Assembly: GCF_900626095.1 (NCBI RefSeq)
Contig: NZ_UYZZ01000001.1
Span: 496,001-560,000, forward strand
DNA length: 64,000 bases
DNA from: Clostridium rectalis
GTDB lineage: Bacteria > Bacillota > Clostridia > Clostridiales > Clostridiaceae
Reading direction: 5' to 3'
Positions 1 to 9,220 of this stretch are shown one piece after another. The position numbers and the translations under genes were made by a program. The notes beneath the pieces are model-generated. The model searched no databases. It had not been told where the DNA came from and saw nothing but the letters and a program-made list of their open reading frames with translations. Each line of letters starts with the position of its first letter. The first letter of the stretch is position 1.

Positions 1-571
1 TCACTCATCAAATGGTAACTTTAGAGAAAAATTAAATGCAGTAGATTATGCAACACAAGTTGAGCAAGGTTTGGCTATTGAAAGGGTGGCTATTATTCAA
101 CAGGGTAATTGGGTTTATGGTCAAGTTAAAGGAGTAGATGAAGAGGTTGCAGAAAAGTTAGATATAATTCCAATACCAGTACAAGGTGGAAAAGAGGATT
201 GTATACCTGTTGGAGTACCAATGTATTGGGTTATAAATAAAGATCAACCAGATCAGGCTAAAAAAGCAGCTAAGGATTTTTTAAATTGGCTATATACTTC
301 AGATAGAGGAAAAGATTATGTTGTAAATAAATTTTTCTTCATACCAGCTTTAAAGGGGTATGAGAATATAAAGCCTAATGATCCATTAGGGAAATCAATT
401 CTTGCATATATAGAAAAAGGAAAAACAACTCCTTGGGTATTCATGGGATATCCAACTGCTTGGGGAGAGGATACTTTAGGTGTTAATATTCAAAAATATT
501 TATCAGGGAAAATGTCTTGGGATGAAGTAATAAGGGAGTCTAAAGCGCAATGGGAGAAGAGTAGAAAATAA
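1..571 (+). CDS. ABC sugar transporter substrate-binding protein (3' part)
   Basis: C-terminal 189 residues of an extracellular solute-binding protein of ABC transporter family 1; the reading frame is open to the left edge, so the true start lies outside the window (the internal TTG at 71 is not a start). The visible part has the family's C-lobe look: a VPMYWVINKD segment, a helix carrying FLNWLYTSDRGKDY, and an amphipathic end around KMSWDEVIRESKAQWEK. It should be a membrane-anchored lipoprotein that hands an oligosaccharide to the two permeases that follow. The neighbouring GH31 alpha-glucosidase suggests an alpha-glucoside substrate (inference). No ATPase gene is in this cluster, so a shared MsmK-type ATPase elsewhere probably powers it. 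Confidence 0.88.
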   Translation, partial: HSSNGNFREKLNAVDYATQVEQGLAIERVAIIQQGNWVYGQVKGVDEEVAEKLDIIPIPVQGGKEDCIPVGVPMYWVINKDQPDQAKKAAKDFLNWLYTSDRGKDYVVNKFFFIPALKGYENIKPNDPLGKSILAYIEKGKTTPWVFMGYPTAWGEDTLGVNIQKYLSGKMSWDEVIRESKAQWEKSRK

Positions 572-580
572 TTTTTAAAG

Positions 581-601
581 GGTGGGGGAAGATCCCTCAC
601 C
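581..601 (+). promoter_or_regulatory. intercistronic stem-loop after the binding-protein gene
   Basis: A 9-bp stem (one G-T pair) with a 3-base loop lies 10 bases after the binding-protein stop and 25 bases before the permease start. It has no T-run, so it looks more like an mRNA-stabilising or attenuating hairpin than a full terminator. Such structures often let the binding protein be made in excess over the permeases. Confidence 0.55.
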
Positions 602-625
602 TTCTCCATTTAAGGAGGGACAAAT

Positions 626-1495
626 ATGAATAAAAATAACAAAAAGTGGTTTGCTGTATTTGTATTACCAGTGTTATTTGTATTTATAGTAGTAGTTTTA
701 ATACCTATTATTATGGGAGTACTATATTCATTTACTTCATGGAATGGTATAGAAGAAAAATCACAGTTTATAGGGTTGGCTAATTACGTTGAGATTATAA
801 AAAATGATAAATTTTTTTTTGATGCATTTATGTTTACCGCTATGTTTGCTATAGTTTCGGTTATTACAATAAATGTAATAGGTTTTTTACTGGCAATTCT
901 TGTAACGAAGGGATTGAAAATTTCTAATTTTTTAAGGGGAATATTTTTTTTACCTAATCTTATTGGAGGACTAATTTTAGGGTTTATATGGCAGTTTATA
1001 TTTACTAAAGGATTTGACTTTATAGGAGCAAATTTAAAAATAGATTTTTTAAGAGGATGGCTTTCAGATACAGTGACTGGTTTTTGGGGATTAGTTATAC
1101 TTATGTCTTGGCAAATGGCAGGATATATGATGATAATTTATATATCTGCGTTGCAGAATATACCAGAAGATGTAATTGAAGCAGCGAAAATAGATGGAGC
1201 TAGTGGAGGGCAGATATTAAGAAAAATAATAATACCTTTAGTTTCTCCAGCTTTTACAGTAGGAATATTTTTAACCTTATCTAATTCATTTAAACTTTAT
1301 GATCAAAATCTCTCCCTCACAGCTGGGGGACCATTTAATTCAACACAAATGTTAGCTATGAATATATATGATACCGCTTTTAAATTTAATAATTTTGGAT
1401 TAGCTCAAGCTAAGGCAATAATATTTTTAATTATAGTAGCATCTATTACACTTACACAAATGTATTTTAATAAGAGAAGGGAGGTAGAGATGTAA
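626..1495 (+). CDS. ABC sugar transporter permease, MalF type
   Basis: 289-residue inner-membrane permease of the MalFG (binding-protein-dependent transport) family, with about six membrane segments. The cytoplasmic EAA loop, which docks the ATPase, is visible near residues 187-206 (EAAKIDGASGGQILRKIIIP). The ATG follows an AGGAGG site (613-618). It forms one operon with the upstream binding protein and overlaps the next permease by one base (TAATG at 1493-1497), a sign of translational coupling. Length is typical of sugar permeases that lack MalF's large periplasmic loop. Substrate is not readable from sequence; an alpha-glucoside is inferred from the GH31 neighbour. Confidence 0.92.
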   Translation: MNKNNKKWFAVFVLPVLFVFIVVVLIPIIMGVLYSFTSWNGIEEKSQFIGLANYVEIIKNDKFFFDAFMFTAMFAIVSVITINVIGFLLAILVTKGLKISNFLRGIFFLPNLIGGLILGFIWQFIFTKGFDFIGANLKIDFLRGWLSDTVTGFWGLVILMSWQMAGYMMIIYISALQNIPEDVIEAAKIDGASGGQILRKIIIPLVSPAFTVGIFLTLSNSFKLYDQNLSLTAGGPFNSTQMLAMNIYDTAFKFNNFGLAQAKAIIFLIIVASITLTQMYFNKRREVEM

Positions 1496-2313
1496 TGAAG
1501 CGGAGTAAAAAAATTTGTATACTATTAATTTCTATAATACTTGCTTTAATATTTATATCTCCTTTTTATATTGTACTTGTAAATTCTTTTAAAACACAAA
1601 AGGGTATATTTTCTGATGTTATAAGTCTTCCTAAAGATAGTTTTACACTAGAAAACTACAAGGAGGCCTTTGAAGAATTAAATTTTATAAAATCTTTTAC
1701 TAATTCCATATTAATAACTGTGGTTTCAGTTGTAGTAATAATATTTTTTTCCTCTATGGCTGCTTGGATGCTTGTTAGAACGAAAAGTAAGATAAGTACA
1801 TTTATCTTTTTAATGTTTTCCGCCTCGATGCTAGTACCTTTCCAAGCTGTAATGCTTCCACTAGTTAGGATAATGGGAAAAGCGGGTCTTTTAAATCCTG
1901 GAGGATTAATTTTTATGTACTTAGGATTTGGTACATCATTATCTGTAATTTTATATCATGGGTTTATAAAAAGCATACCAAAGGAGATAGAAGAAGCAGC
2001 AGTAATAGATGGATGTAATAAATTTCAGATATTTTATCTTATAGTATTTCCAATATTAAAACCAATAACAGTTACAGTTGCAATATTAAACTCTATGTGG
2101 ATTTGGAATGATTTTTTATTACCACAGTTAGTAATAAATAGACCCGAATGGCAGACTATCCCTTTAAAAATGTTTTATTTCTTTGGGCAGTATTCAAAAA
2201 GATGGGACTTAGCTTTAGCAGGGTTGGTAATATCTATAATACCAATTGTAATATTCTATTTAATCATGCAAAAGCATATCATTCAGGGAATTATGAATGG
2301 ATCAGTTAAGTAG
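1495..2313 (+). CDS. ABC sugar transporter permease, MalG type
   Basis: 272-residue partner permease of the MalG type, with six membrane segments and an EAA loop at about residues 167-186 (EEAAVIDGCNKFQIFYLIVF). Together with the MalF-type subunit it forms the channel of the importer. The start codon overlaps the stop of the previous gene by one base. The N-terminal KTQKGIF and VNSFK motifs and the length are as expected for the family. Confidence 0.92.
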   Translation: MKRSKKICILLISIILALIFISPFYIVLVNSFKTQKGIFSDVISLPKDSFTLENYKEAFEELNFIKSFTNSILITVVSVVVIIFFSSMAAWMLVRTKSKISTFIFLMFSASMLVPFQAVMLPLVRIMGKAGLLNPGGLIFMYLGFGTSLSVILYHGFIKSIPKEIEEAAVIDGCNKFQIFYLIVFPILKPITVTVAILNSMWIWNDFLLPQLVINRPEWQTIPLKMFYFFGQYSKRWDLALAGLVISIIPIVIFYLIMQKHIIQGIMNGSVK

Positions 2314-2327
2314 GAGGGGTAAAATTT

Positions 2328-4445
2328 ATGAGTATAAATAGATTCAGTTTTGGTTCTGTTCCCCATACAGAAGTGGTTACATTAAATATTAAAAAGAGCG
2401 ACAATAATTTAATACCTTATTTTAAAATAAATAATAGTAATGAATTAATATACAATCTTTATAAAGATCAAGTAATATATGGACTTGGAGAAAATGTAAG
2501 GGGTATAAATAAAAAAGGATGGATTTACGAAAGTTTTTGCAGTGATGAGTTTGATCACACAGAAGATAAAAGATCTATATATTCCGCACATAATTTTATA
2601 ATTATACATGGGAAAGAGACTTTTGGTGTGTTTATTGATTGCCCAGGAAGAGTGATTTTTGATTTAGGGTATACTAAATGTGATGAAATATCTATAAAGG
2701 TACCAGAAAATGATTATGATTTATACATTATAAAAGGTCAGAGTCTAAATTTAATATCTAAAGAGTTTAGAAAACTTGTAGGAAGTAGCTATATCCCCCC
2801 TAAATGGGCTTTTGGGTATCAACAAAGTAGATGGGGATATAAAAGTAAAGATGATATTTTAGATATAGTAAAGAATTTTAAGAAAAATAATATACCTCTA
2901 GATGGAATTTGTCTAGACATAGATTACATGGAAAGCTTTAAAGATTTTACTATAAACAAAGATACTTTTGGTGGTTTTAAAGACTTTGTAGAGAGTTTAA
3001 AGAAAGAAGGAATAAGATTAATACCTATTATTGATGCAGGAGTGAAGATAGAAGATGGCTATGATGTATATGAAGAAGGTGTGGAGAAAGGGTATTTTTG
3101 TGTAGATAAAAATAATAAACCTTTTGTAGCAGCAGTGTGGCCGGGTAAAGTCCACTTCCCAGATTTTTTAAATGAAGAAACTAGAAAATGGTTTGGAAAG
3201 AAATATAAAATGCTAATTAATAATGGGATAGAAGGTTTTTGGAATGACATGAATGAACCGGCAATTTTTTATTCAGAAGAATCTTTAAGAGAAGCTTTAG
3301 ATAAGGCTGAAAAATCAAAAGGAAAAAACTTAGATGTGTATAGTTTTTTTAATCTTAAAGATAGTTTTTTACAGATTAGTAATAATATAAAAGACTATAA
3401 AAGATTTTATCATAATTTAGATGGAAAACTTATAAGACATGATAAAGTTCATAATATCTATGGTTATAATATGACTAAGGCTGCAGCTAAGGCTTTTAAT
3501 GTAATAAAGCCCAGTAAAAGATTTTTATTATTTTCAAGAGCCTCTTGTATAGGTATGCACAGATATTCTGGAATATGGACAGGAGATAATAAATCATGGT
3601 GGCAACATTTAGAAATGAATATAAAGATGATGCCAAATTTAAATATTTGTGGTTTTCTATATTCAGGTGCAGATACCGGTGGATTTGGAAGTGATACCAC
3701 ATCGGATTTATTAATTAGATGGAATCAGTTTAGTATGTTTACTCCACTTTTTAGGAATCATTCTTCAAAAGGTACGAGACAACAAGAACCTTATAAATTT
3801 GATGAAGATACTATAGATACTTTAAAAAATGTTATAGAAAATAGATATGCGTTCATACCATATATTTACAGTGAATATATGAAAGCAGCAAAAAATGATG
3901 ATTGTTATTTTAAAGCTATTACTTTTGAATATGAAAATGAAGACTTAATAGAGGATCAATTGTTGGTAGGTGATTCCTTAATGATTGCTCCAATATATAA
4001 ACAAAATGTTAAAGGAAGATATGTTTATTTGCCGGAAGATATGTTATTTTGGAATATGGAATCATACAAAAACAAGAAGTTACAAATATTAAATAAAGGA
4101 CATCATTATATAAATGTACCATTAAAATCCACTCCTATATTTATAAGAAAAAATAAAGCTTTAATATTAGGAGAACATAATAGCTGTGTAGATAAATTAA
4201 AAAATCAGAGCTTAGATGTTATAGCTTTTATGGATAAGGAAGCTAGTTATATTTATTATGATGATGATGGAATTACAAAAGAATATAAGCATAAGGATTA
4301 TGAATTAAAAATATATATAAAAAAGGTTGAAGATGATTATAAAATTGATATTTTACAAACATCAGACAGTTCTATTAAAAAAATAAACTTTAACATAATA
4401 GATATTAATAGTAATAAAATAACAAAGCAAGTGTTTCTTAAATAA
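2328..4445 (+). CDS. glycoside hydrolase family 31 alpha-glucosidase
   Basis: 705-residue cytoplasmic enzyme (no signal peptide) of GH31. An N-terminal beta-sandwich precedes a TIM barrel. The substrate-binding DIDYM motif lies near residue 198, the catalytic nucleophile is Asp307 in WNDMNEP, and GADTGGF (Asp449) and RNHSS follow, the usual GH31 landmarks. C-terminal beta domains end the protein. It hydrolyses alpha-linked terminal glucose (or related sugars) from substrates brought in by the preceding transporter. The gene starts 14 bases after the MalG-type permease, behind a TAGGAGGGG site, and is the last gene of the operon before the hairpin at 4475. Specificity (alpha-1,4, alpha-1,6 or alpha-xylosidase) cannot be settled from sequence alone. 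Confidence 0.93.
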   Translation: MSINRFSFGSVPHTEVVTLNIKKSDNNLIPYFKINNSNELIYNLYKDQVIYGLGENVRGINKKGWIYESFCSDEFDHTEDKRSIYSAHNFIIIHGKETFGVFIDCPGRVIFDLGYTKCDEISIKVPENDYDLYIIKGQSLNLISKEFRKLVGSSYIPPKWAFGYQQSRWGYKSKDDILDIVKNFKKNNIPLDGICLDIDYMESFKDFTINKDTFGGFKDFVESLKKEGIRLIPIIDAGVKIEDGYDVYEEGVEKGYFCVDKNNKPFVAAVWPGKVHFPDFLNEETRKWFGKKYKMLINNGIEGFWNDMNEPAIFYSEESLREALDKAEKSKGKNLDVYSFFNLKDSFLQISNNIKDYKRFYHNLDGKLIRHDKVHNIYGYNMTKAAAKAFNVIKPSKRFLLFSRASCIGMHRYSGIWTGDNKSWWQHLEMNIKMMPNLNICGFLYSGADTGGFGSDTTSDLLIRWNQFSMFTPLFRNHSSKGTRQQEPYKFDEDTIDTLKNVIENRYAFIPYIYSEYMKAAKNDDCYFKAITFEYENEDLIEDQLLVGDSLMIAPIYKQNVKGRYVYLPEDMLFWNMESYKNKKLQILNKGHHYINVPLKSTPIFIRKNKALILGEHNSCVDKLKNQSLDVIAFMDKEASYIYYDDDGITKEYKHKDYELKIYIKKVEDDYKIDILQTSDSSIKKINFNIIDINSNKITKQVFLK

Positions 4446-4474
4446 TTAACTTAATTATTTATTATTAGAAATTG

Positions 4475-4511
4475 AAACCTGCATTTTTATACTAAATAAA
4501 AATGTAGGTTT
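4475..4511 (+). terminator. terminator of the sugar-uptake operon
   Basis: A 15-bp stem with one G-T pair (arms 4475-4489 and 4497-4511) ends in a T-rich arm about 30 bases after the GH31 stop codon. Confidence 0.75.
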
Positions 4512-4559
4512 ATTAATATTATAGTTAGATTAATAATTAATATATTATGAGAAAAAATA

Positions 4560-4766
4560 TTAATTATTATTTTTTATTTTAACGATTTTATATATTAAAA
4601 AGGGCAATATACCTAAAGCGAAAGCATATTTTTTATGAATAAACCCATCTGCAATTCCAGAGGATGTAAAGTGAATGGGAACTTTATCTGGTAAAAAAGG
4701 TGTAAGGAAAATCATTATAGCTATAGGTACTATCAATATTAAAATGTATTTTTGAGTAGTATTCAT
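4560..4766 (-). CDS. short DUF1648-like membrane protein
   Basis: 68-residue protein with a membrane helix (residues 6-24), then LPDKVPIHFTSSGIADGF, the signature of DUF1648, the N-terminal domain of SdpI-type immunity membrane proteins. A second membrane segment follows and the protein stops after a short basic tail. Full SdpI-like proteins are 150-210 residues, so this is either a minimal form or the truncated remains of one. The start follows AGAAAGGAA at a good distance. No neighbouring toxin or ArsR-type regulator is visible. Confidence 0.6.
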   Translation of the reverse strand: MNTTQKYILILIVPIAIMIFLTPFLPDKVPIHFTSSGIADGFIHKKYAFALGILPFLIYKIVKIKNNN

Positions 4767-4964
4767 ATTTATAGTTCCTTTCTCAAGTGTCTAGTACTAA
4801 GAGATATAAAATACATTGTAATGATAATTTATTGATAATACTATATATTATAACATATTTTAGTATTTAAACAATTTAGTTGAAATTATTTAAATGTTTC
4901 TAAGATCAATAGTATTTTTAATATAACACCATTAAAGATTTAAATACTTAATAGGGGTTAATTT

Positions 4965-5511
4965 TTATAATATATTTAGAATAGCACTCTTAAGTTCTCT
5001 ATTTATTTTATTTGAGTCCCATAGTATTAATTCGTGCAATTTATATTGTTTACTTGGATAGGCTATTATTTTATAGCCAACCACGTAACCGATACGTTGA
5101 GGAATATTATAATTCCATTGATTTTTAGTACAGAAGTATTTAGCTAAATAGAAATCCTCAGTAACGGAATTGTCCGACCATGATAATAAAATTTAGTTTT
5201 ATATTATCTATGATAAACAGTTCACTGCACTTTTTACAAATTATATATTTTTCTTTTTTTATAAGTTTACTTAGGATTTTTATATTATTATACTGAGTAG
5301 TATATTTTTTAAAAGAATTTTCAAAATATTTATCGATATTATTATTTTCTTCCACTGATTTGTATATATAATTTAAATGAATAAAAATATCCTTATTTGG
5401 CTATACATATAGTTTTTCCAACAGTGATTTTTGTTGTTGAAAGTTTATTTTACTAGATTTATCCTAGAAATTACAAAAATCATTTGAAAGATCTTTTATT
5501 TTTATATCCAT
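4965..5511 (-). pseudogene. decayed gene, one frameshift and two internal stops
   Basis: Reading leftward from an ATG at 5511 with an AAGGA site just upstream, the frame continues through two in-frame stops (after about 15 and 36 codons). It then shifts frame near 5175-5190 and runs on through SDNSVTEDFYLAKYF and NIPQRIGYVVGYKII to a stop at 4965. The coherent amino-acid texture across the shift shows that this was one gene of about 182 codons. The NIPQRIGYVVGY segment is reminiscent of DUF2268-type predicted proteases, but no zinc motif remains and the assignment is weak. The intact 65-codon piece at 5158-5355 is only its middle. Confidence 0.55.
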
Positions 5512-5686
5512 GTTTTTATCCTTCTTTAAATTATAAAAACTAATTATTACTTTACTAAATGTATATATTAAAGGCTATTTTTATAAGATTATTTATAAAA
5601 TGAATTTTAAAAAATAAAGATATATTTTAATTTAGAATTTTTTATAGGATATTTTTATTTTATAAATTCAATAAATATAATATTAA

Positions 5687-6062
5687 TTATATACAATAAA
5701 CTCCATAAAGTATTGTTACTATAATTATAGTAATTGCCCATATTAGGGTATTAATAAGTCCTAAAATTATAAAGTTTTTTATATTTAGTAATAAGGTTAA
5801 TAAAAATACTACAATTCCTGATGATATAGAAAATAGTAGATTTTTAACAAAGAGATTTCTAGATTTTTTTTAAGTTCAATCACAAACTTTTTTAAAAAAA
5901 TACTTAATGATATCATATTATTAAGGTTACCATCCAAATAAATCTTACTGGTTGTGGGAAGTCTGCACCAAGAAGGGAAATTATTAACCAACAAAAAAAC
6001 AATTTCGTTAATATAAATGATTTTTTTAACTTAAAAGAGTTCATCTTGTTAATTTCTTTCAT
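5687..6062 (-). pseudogene. decayed membrane-protein gene
   Basis: From an ATG at 6062 the frame encodes a basic start, a hydrophobic segment (residues ~18-32) and LGADFPQPVRFIWMVTLII before a stop. The sequence continues in another frame, with further stops, to two long hydrophobic helices (SGIVVFLLTLLLNI and LGLINTLIWAITIIIVTIL) ending at 5687. The remains indicate a small polytopic membrane protein inactivated by a frameshift and point stops. The family is not recognised. It lies between two other decayed genes on the same strand. Confidence 0.45.
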
Positions 6063-6268
6063 ATATTTATCATAAAAATATATATTTAATATAAATGGTA
6101 TGTATTTTTTATAATATAATATTTCAAATGCATGATTATAATAGTTTTTTTAAATTGTTGATAATAAAGTAAAGTCATAATAGAGTTATACTAAAATTTG
6201 TATATTAAATAACTATACCGTAAAATTCACTTATATGAAAACTACGGTATAAAATAATTATTATTTTT

Positions 6269-6796
6269 TTATTTGGAAAGTATATATTTAGTAAAATCTT
6301 TTAAAGTGTAATTATGAATTTGTGATAAAATTTTATTTTTTAATATTAAAGATAAAATTAGGAGACTTAAAAAAATATTAATATATAAATCTTTTAAATC
6401 AAAAGTAAAAAAGCCTTTTACCAGAATATAATCCAAACTACCATCCCAAAAAATCTTATTAATTAAAGAGCAAAAAGCACCTTAGAATATAAAAACATAC
6501 ATTATATTAATAATTTTGTTAGTTCCAAATTTATTATTTACATATCCATACAAAAGATATATCAAAATAATTAAAACCGTTACTACTAAAATATGTATAT
6601 ATTTACTAATTTCTAATTGTAGCATAGAATTAAACCATGAATAGTCCCTATTATACATGGGCTCAAAGTATAAAAAATGAGATATTATATGGAAGCGTTT
6701 ATAAAAAAAATTGTTGTTAATGACTATTTTAATAAACTGGTCTAATGCTATTAAAGAAATTATTGCAACATATGTGATTTCATTTTTAATTTTCAT
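6269..6796 (-). pseudogene. lspA: LspA-like signal peptidase II, interrupted by one in-frame stop
   Basis: Reading leftward from the ATG at 6796, the protein begins MKIKNEITYVAIISLIALDQ, with the LspA-like first helix and conserved LDQ. It has four hydrophobic segments. An in-frame TAA at 6482-6484 splits it; read-through gives GAFCSLINKIFWDGSLDYI, matching the LspA box GAxxNLIDRxxxGxVxDF, then FTFDLKDLYIN and a last helix, with the real stop at 6269. Total about 175 codons, close to LspA length. The catalytic Asp of the NxxD box is replaced by Asn (LINK), so it had probably lost activity or specialised before the stop arose. It is likely a second, accessory copy. Confidence 0.6.
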
Positions 6797-7039
6797 GAAC
6801 CCTTTGCAACTCCTAATGTATTTATCAAAACATGTTCTAGTTAACTTGAGAGGTTTGTATAGTTCAAAATATTACTAATAAGCAAATTATACCATAACAA
6901 TTACATGTTAACTAGAAATTAATTTATAAAATAGTAATACTTTGGCACTAAATTTAAATAGTAATGTTCATGTTTTGTTTTTGAACAAAGTGCAAATTAA
7001 TAAAGTAACTGATAGGAAAATACTAATTTTTTTAGACAA

Positions 7040-7273
7040 TCATCTGTATTAATTAATTCTTCTGGGGCTCAGTGGACAGTAGATTTAGTTGCAGAGTATT
7101 ATAGTATTTGAGAGAGGGCTAAGGTTGTATATGAGTAATTATATTGCAAAATCAATGCTAGAGAAGTAGATGTGTTTAATATTATTTATAATAAAACTTA
7201 GAATTTGTCATCAAAATTAATTAAATTTTCTAACAATTGACAGGAATATCATGATAAATGTAGAAGTTATTAA
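7040..7273 (+). pseudogene. decayed coding fragment with four in-frame stops
   Basis: A single frame across 78 codons reads as protein (INSSGAQWTVDLVAEYYSI, ERAKVVYE, KINAREVDVFNIIYNKT, NLSSKLIKFSNN, QEYHDKCRSY) with four interspersed stop codons. The texture suggests the remains of one real gene directly ahead of two small phage-like genes, perhaps a prophage remnant. The family is not recognised. Confidence 0.4.
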
Positions 7274-7306
7274 TGGAATACGGTTTCAAGTGTGGGGGTG
7301 TTAGTA

Positions 7307-7720
7307 GTGGTCTACTGTAATAAGTGTAAAGAGGGATTTGAAGTTTCGTCTAAAACACAATTTTATAAAGGATACCCAGAAGGAATAGAAGAAACGTATT
7401 TCAAGTGCCCTAATTGTGGTGAAAGATATTCTTTGTATTTTACAGATATTAATATTAGACATAAACAAGAAAGAATAAAGAGATTGTATAGAGAAGCAAT
7501 GGTTTCTACAGATATTAATTATATAAGTAGGATAATAAGTAAAATAGAATGCATAAAAAAAGGAATTAATTTGGATTATGATAATTTAGTAAATAAATAT
7601 TGTAAAAAGCAAATAGAGTATGTTTTTATATCTAAGGAAGATAATAGTTCAATGGAGTTGAAGCTAGAAAAAGGTTTGTTTCAAATTAATAAACATAAAG
7701 GGAGTGAACAACATGCCTGA
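7307..7720 (+). CDS. zinc-ribbon protein of phage type
   Basis: About 137 residues. The start is placed at GTG 7307 because GGGGGTG (7294-7300) gives a sensible ribosome site; a GTG at 7292 is possible. The N-terminus holds two paired cysteines, YCNKCKEGF and KCPNCGERY, which should bind one zinc ion. They are followed by a basic helical region (RHKQERIKRLYREA) and a poorly conserved tail. Proteins of this build are common in clostridial prophages and their remnants; function unknown. It overlaps the next gene by 8 bases. Confidence 0.6.
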   Translation: MVYCNKCKEGFEVSSKTQFYKGYPEGIEETYFKCPNCGERYSLYFTDINIRHKQERIKRLYREAMVSTDINYISRIISKIECIKKGINLDYDNLVNKYCKKQIEYVFISKEDNSSMELKLEKGLFQINKHKGSEQHA

Positions 7721-7967
7721 AAGTATCGAAGTTAAACCTACACCTATACAAAGGAACCCTCATGATGTAGCAATAGAACTATTAAATATATATTTAAAAA
7801 ATAATTTGTACAAAGATAAATTTTCAAATGTAGATGATTTAAGAAAGTTGTATTTAGAGTTTTATTCAACAGTGAAAATGGCAGATTCAATACACTTTGA
7901 ATATTTAAAAGAATATTTACCAGAGGAATTAAAGAAAGTTGTAGGGGAATTTGAAGAGATTACTTAA
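7713..7967 (+). CDS. small hypothetical protein, phage-like context
   Basis: 84 residues from ATG 7713, chosen over the GTG at 7704 because GGAG (7701-7704) lies 8 bases before the ATG. The protein is acidic and mostly helical, with a Pro-rich start (VKPTPIQRNP) and EYLKEYLPEELKKVVGEFEE at the end. No known domain is recognised. It is translationally coupled to the preceding zinc-ribbon gene and probably belongs to the same phage-derived pair. Confidence 0.55.
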   Translation: MPESIEVKPTPIQRNPHDVAIELLNIYLKNNLYKDKFSNVDDLRKLYLEFYSTVKMADSIHFEYLKEYLPEELKKVVGEFEEIT

Positions 7968-8036
7968 TAAACGGATTTTTATTTATATTAGAATATTTTT
8001 GCTTGATATGAAAATAATAAAAAATAATCTTGTTTA

Positions 8037-8074
8037 AAACACCATATTTTTTATTTTAGAATTCTATGGTGTTT
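8037..8074 (+). terminator. terminator-like hairpin
   Basis: A perfect 10-bp stem (8037-8046 with 8065-8074) and an 18-base T-rich loop lie about 70 bases after the small phage-like gene. T-rich sequence follows. It probably ends transcription of the 7307-7967 pair. Confidence 0.5.
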
Positions 8075-8200
8075 ATATGTTTTTTCTAAATGAAAGTATA
8101 TTTAAGTAGTAGAAACATTTTCATGACCTAATATATGTTAAAGAATTATAATTTGTATATTACCGCATTAATACATATGAGTAATAGATTTTAATTATAA

Positions 8201-9220
8201 TTATTGTAGTTTGCTGTAACGATCATCAGTATGCCCTACGAAAAGACCGGACTTTTCACCGGCACAAAATAGGTTATCAAGACCTTTTACTTTCATATCA
8301 TCGTTTCTCGGAGCAACTGAAAGATATCTGATGGAGTTTGTTTTCCCTCCTGCATATGGATCTATGAATCTTGCATTCTCTAAGCCATGAATTTTTCTAA
8401 GTTTATCTAAGGGGTAAAATGGGGTCATAAGTTTTATATGACCTGTATCTAATAAAACTATATTTTCTGCAAATTCCCTTAAAGCATATTGTTGACATAC
8501 CTTTAGTTTTAATTTATCAATATTTATATCTTCAGGGGGAACTTTTAAAACTACAGAACCCTTTTCTTCTATTTCTTTTAATAGCCCTTTGTCAAGACTT
8601 TCTTTACATAATTTACAAGAACCACTAAATGCACCATACACATCATCCTCTCGTTCACCTTGTAAATCTTCAACTCCTGCTCTTGCACTTATACTTACTC
8701 TAGGTCCAAAGGCAGGACATCTTAAGATGCACATGGAACATCCATTTCCATATCTTAAACAATTACCCATAGGTCCTGTGGAACCTGTGGTTTCAATAAA
8801 AACATCCCCTTTTATATAAGTCTCATCCGATAGATATATGCCAATAATTTCATTATTTTGTTTTTCTACGTCAACTACTCTTGTCATAAAATGCAATTCA
8901 ATACCCATACTTTGCAGATGGTTTCTGACACTGGGTTCAACTAAATTCACATCATAAAGCCATGCATGTTCATGTCCAGGAAAATTTATGTTTTTGTGTC
9001 TAGTATGGGAATCTGTTATTTTTATTAGATCTCCAGCACCTAGATTTATTAGTTCTTCTGCTGCAGTGTATCTTCCATTATTTCGCATTATGCCTCCCAC
9101 ATTTCCTAATCCGATAAGCATATCAGTCTTTTCATAAAGTATAACTTGTGCACCAGCTTTTTTAGCAGTAATTGCAGCTGCACAACCTGCCCAACCACCA
9201 CCAATAATTATAACCTTCAT
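8201..9220 (-). CDS. FAD-dependent oxidoreductase, C-terminally truncated
   Basis: 339-residue flavoprotein. The N-terminal Rossmann motif GGGWAGCAAAITAKKAG binds FAD and is followed by YEKTD. A cysteine cluster CSMCILRC near residue 162 and further CKLC cysteines are seen. The C-terminal FAD motif LFCAGEKSGLFVGHT appears at the very end and then breaks off (DDRYSKLQ, stop). Relatives continue through an AIVTG-like helix. Here IVTANYNNYN is readable in another frame just after GHTD, which points to a frameshift near 8222-8228. It forms a two-gene operon with the upstream electron-transfer protein (4-base overlap, ATGA-type). Substrate unknown; activity may be impaired. Confidence 0.7.
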   Translation of the reverse strand: MKVIIIGGGWAGCAAAITAKKAGAQVILYEKTDMLIGLGNVGGIMRNNGRYTAAEELINLGAGDLIKITDSHTRHKNINFPGHEHAWLYDVNLVEPSVRNHLQSMGIELHFMTRVVDVEKQNNEIIGIYLSDETYIKGDVFIETTGSTGPMGNCLRYGNGCSMCILRCPAFGPRVSISARAGVEDLQGEREDDVYGAFSGSCKLCKESLDKGLLKEIEEKGSVVLKVPPEDINIDKLKLKVCQQYALREFAENIVLLDTGHIKLMTPFYPLDKLRKIHGLENARFIDPYAGGKTNSIRYLSVAPRNDDMKVKGLDNLFCAGEKSGLFVGHTDDRYSKLQ

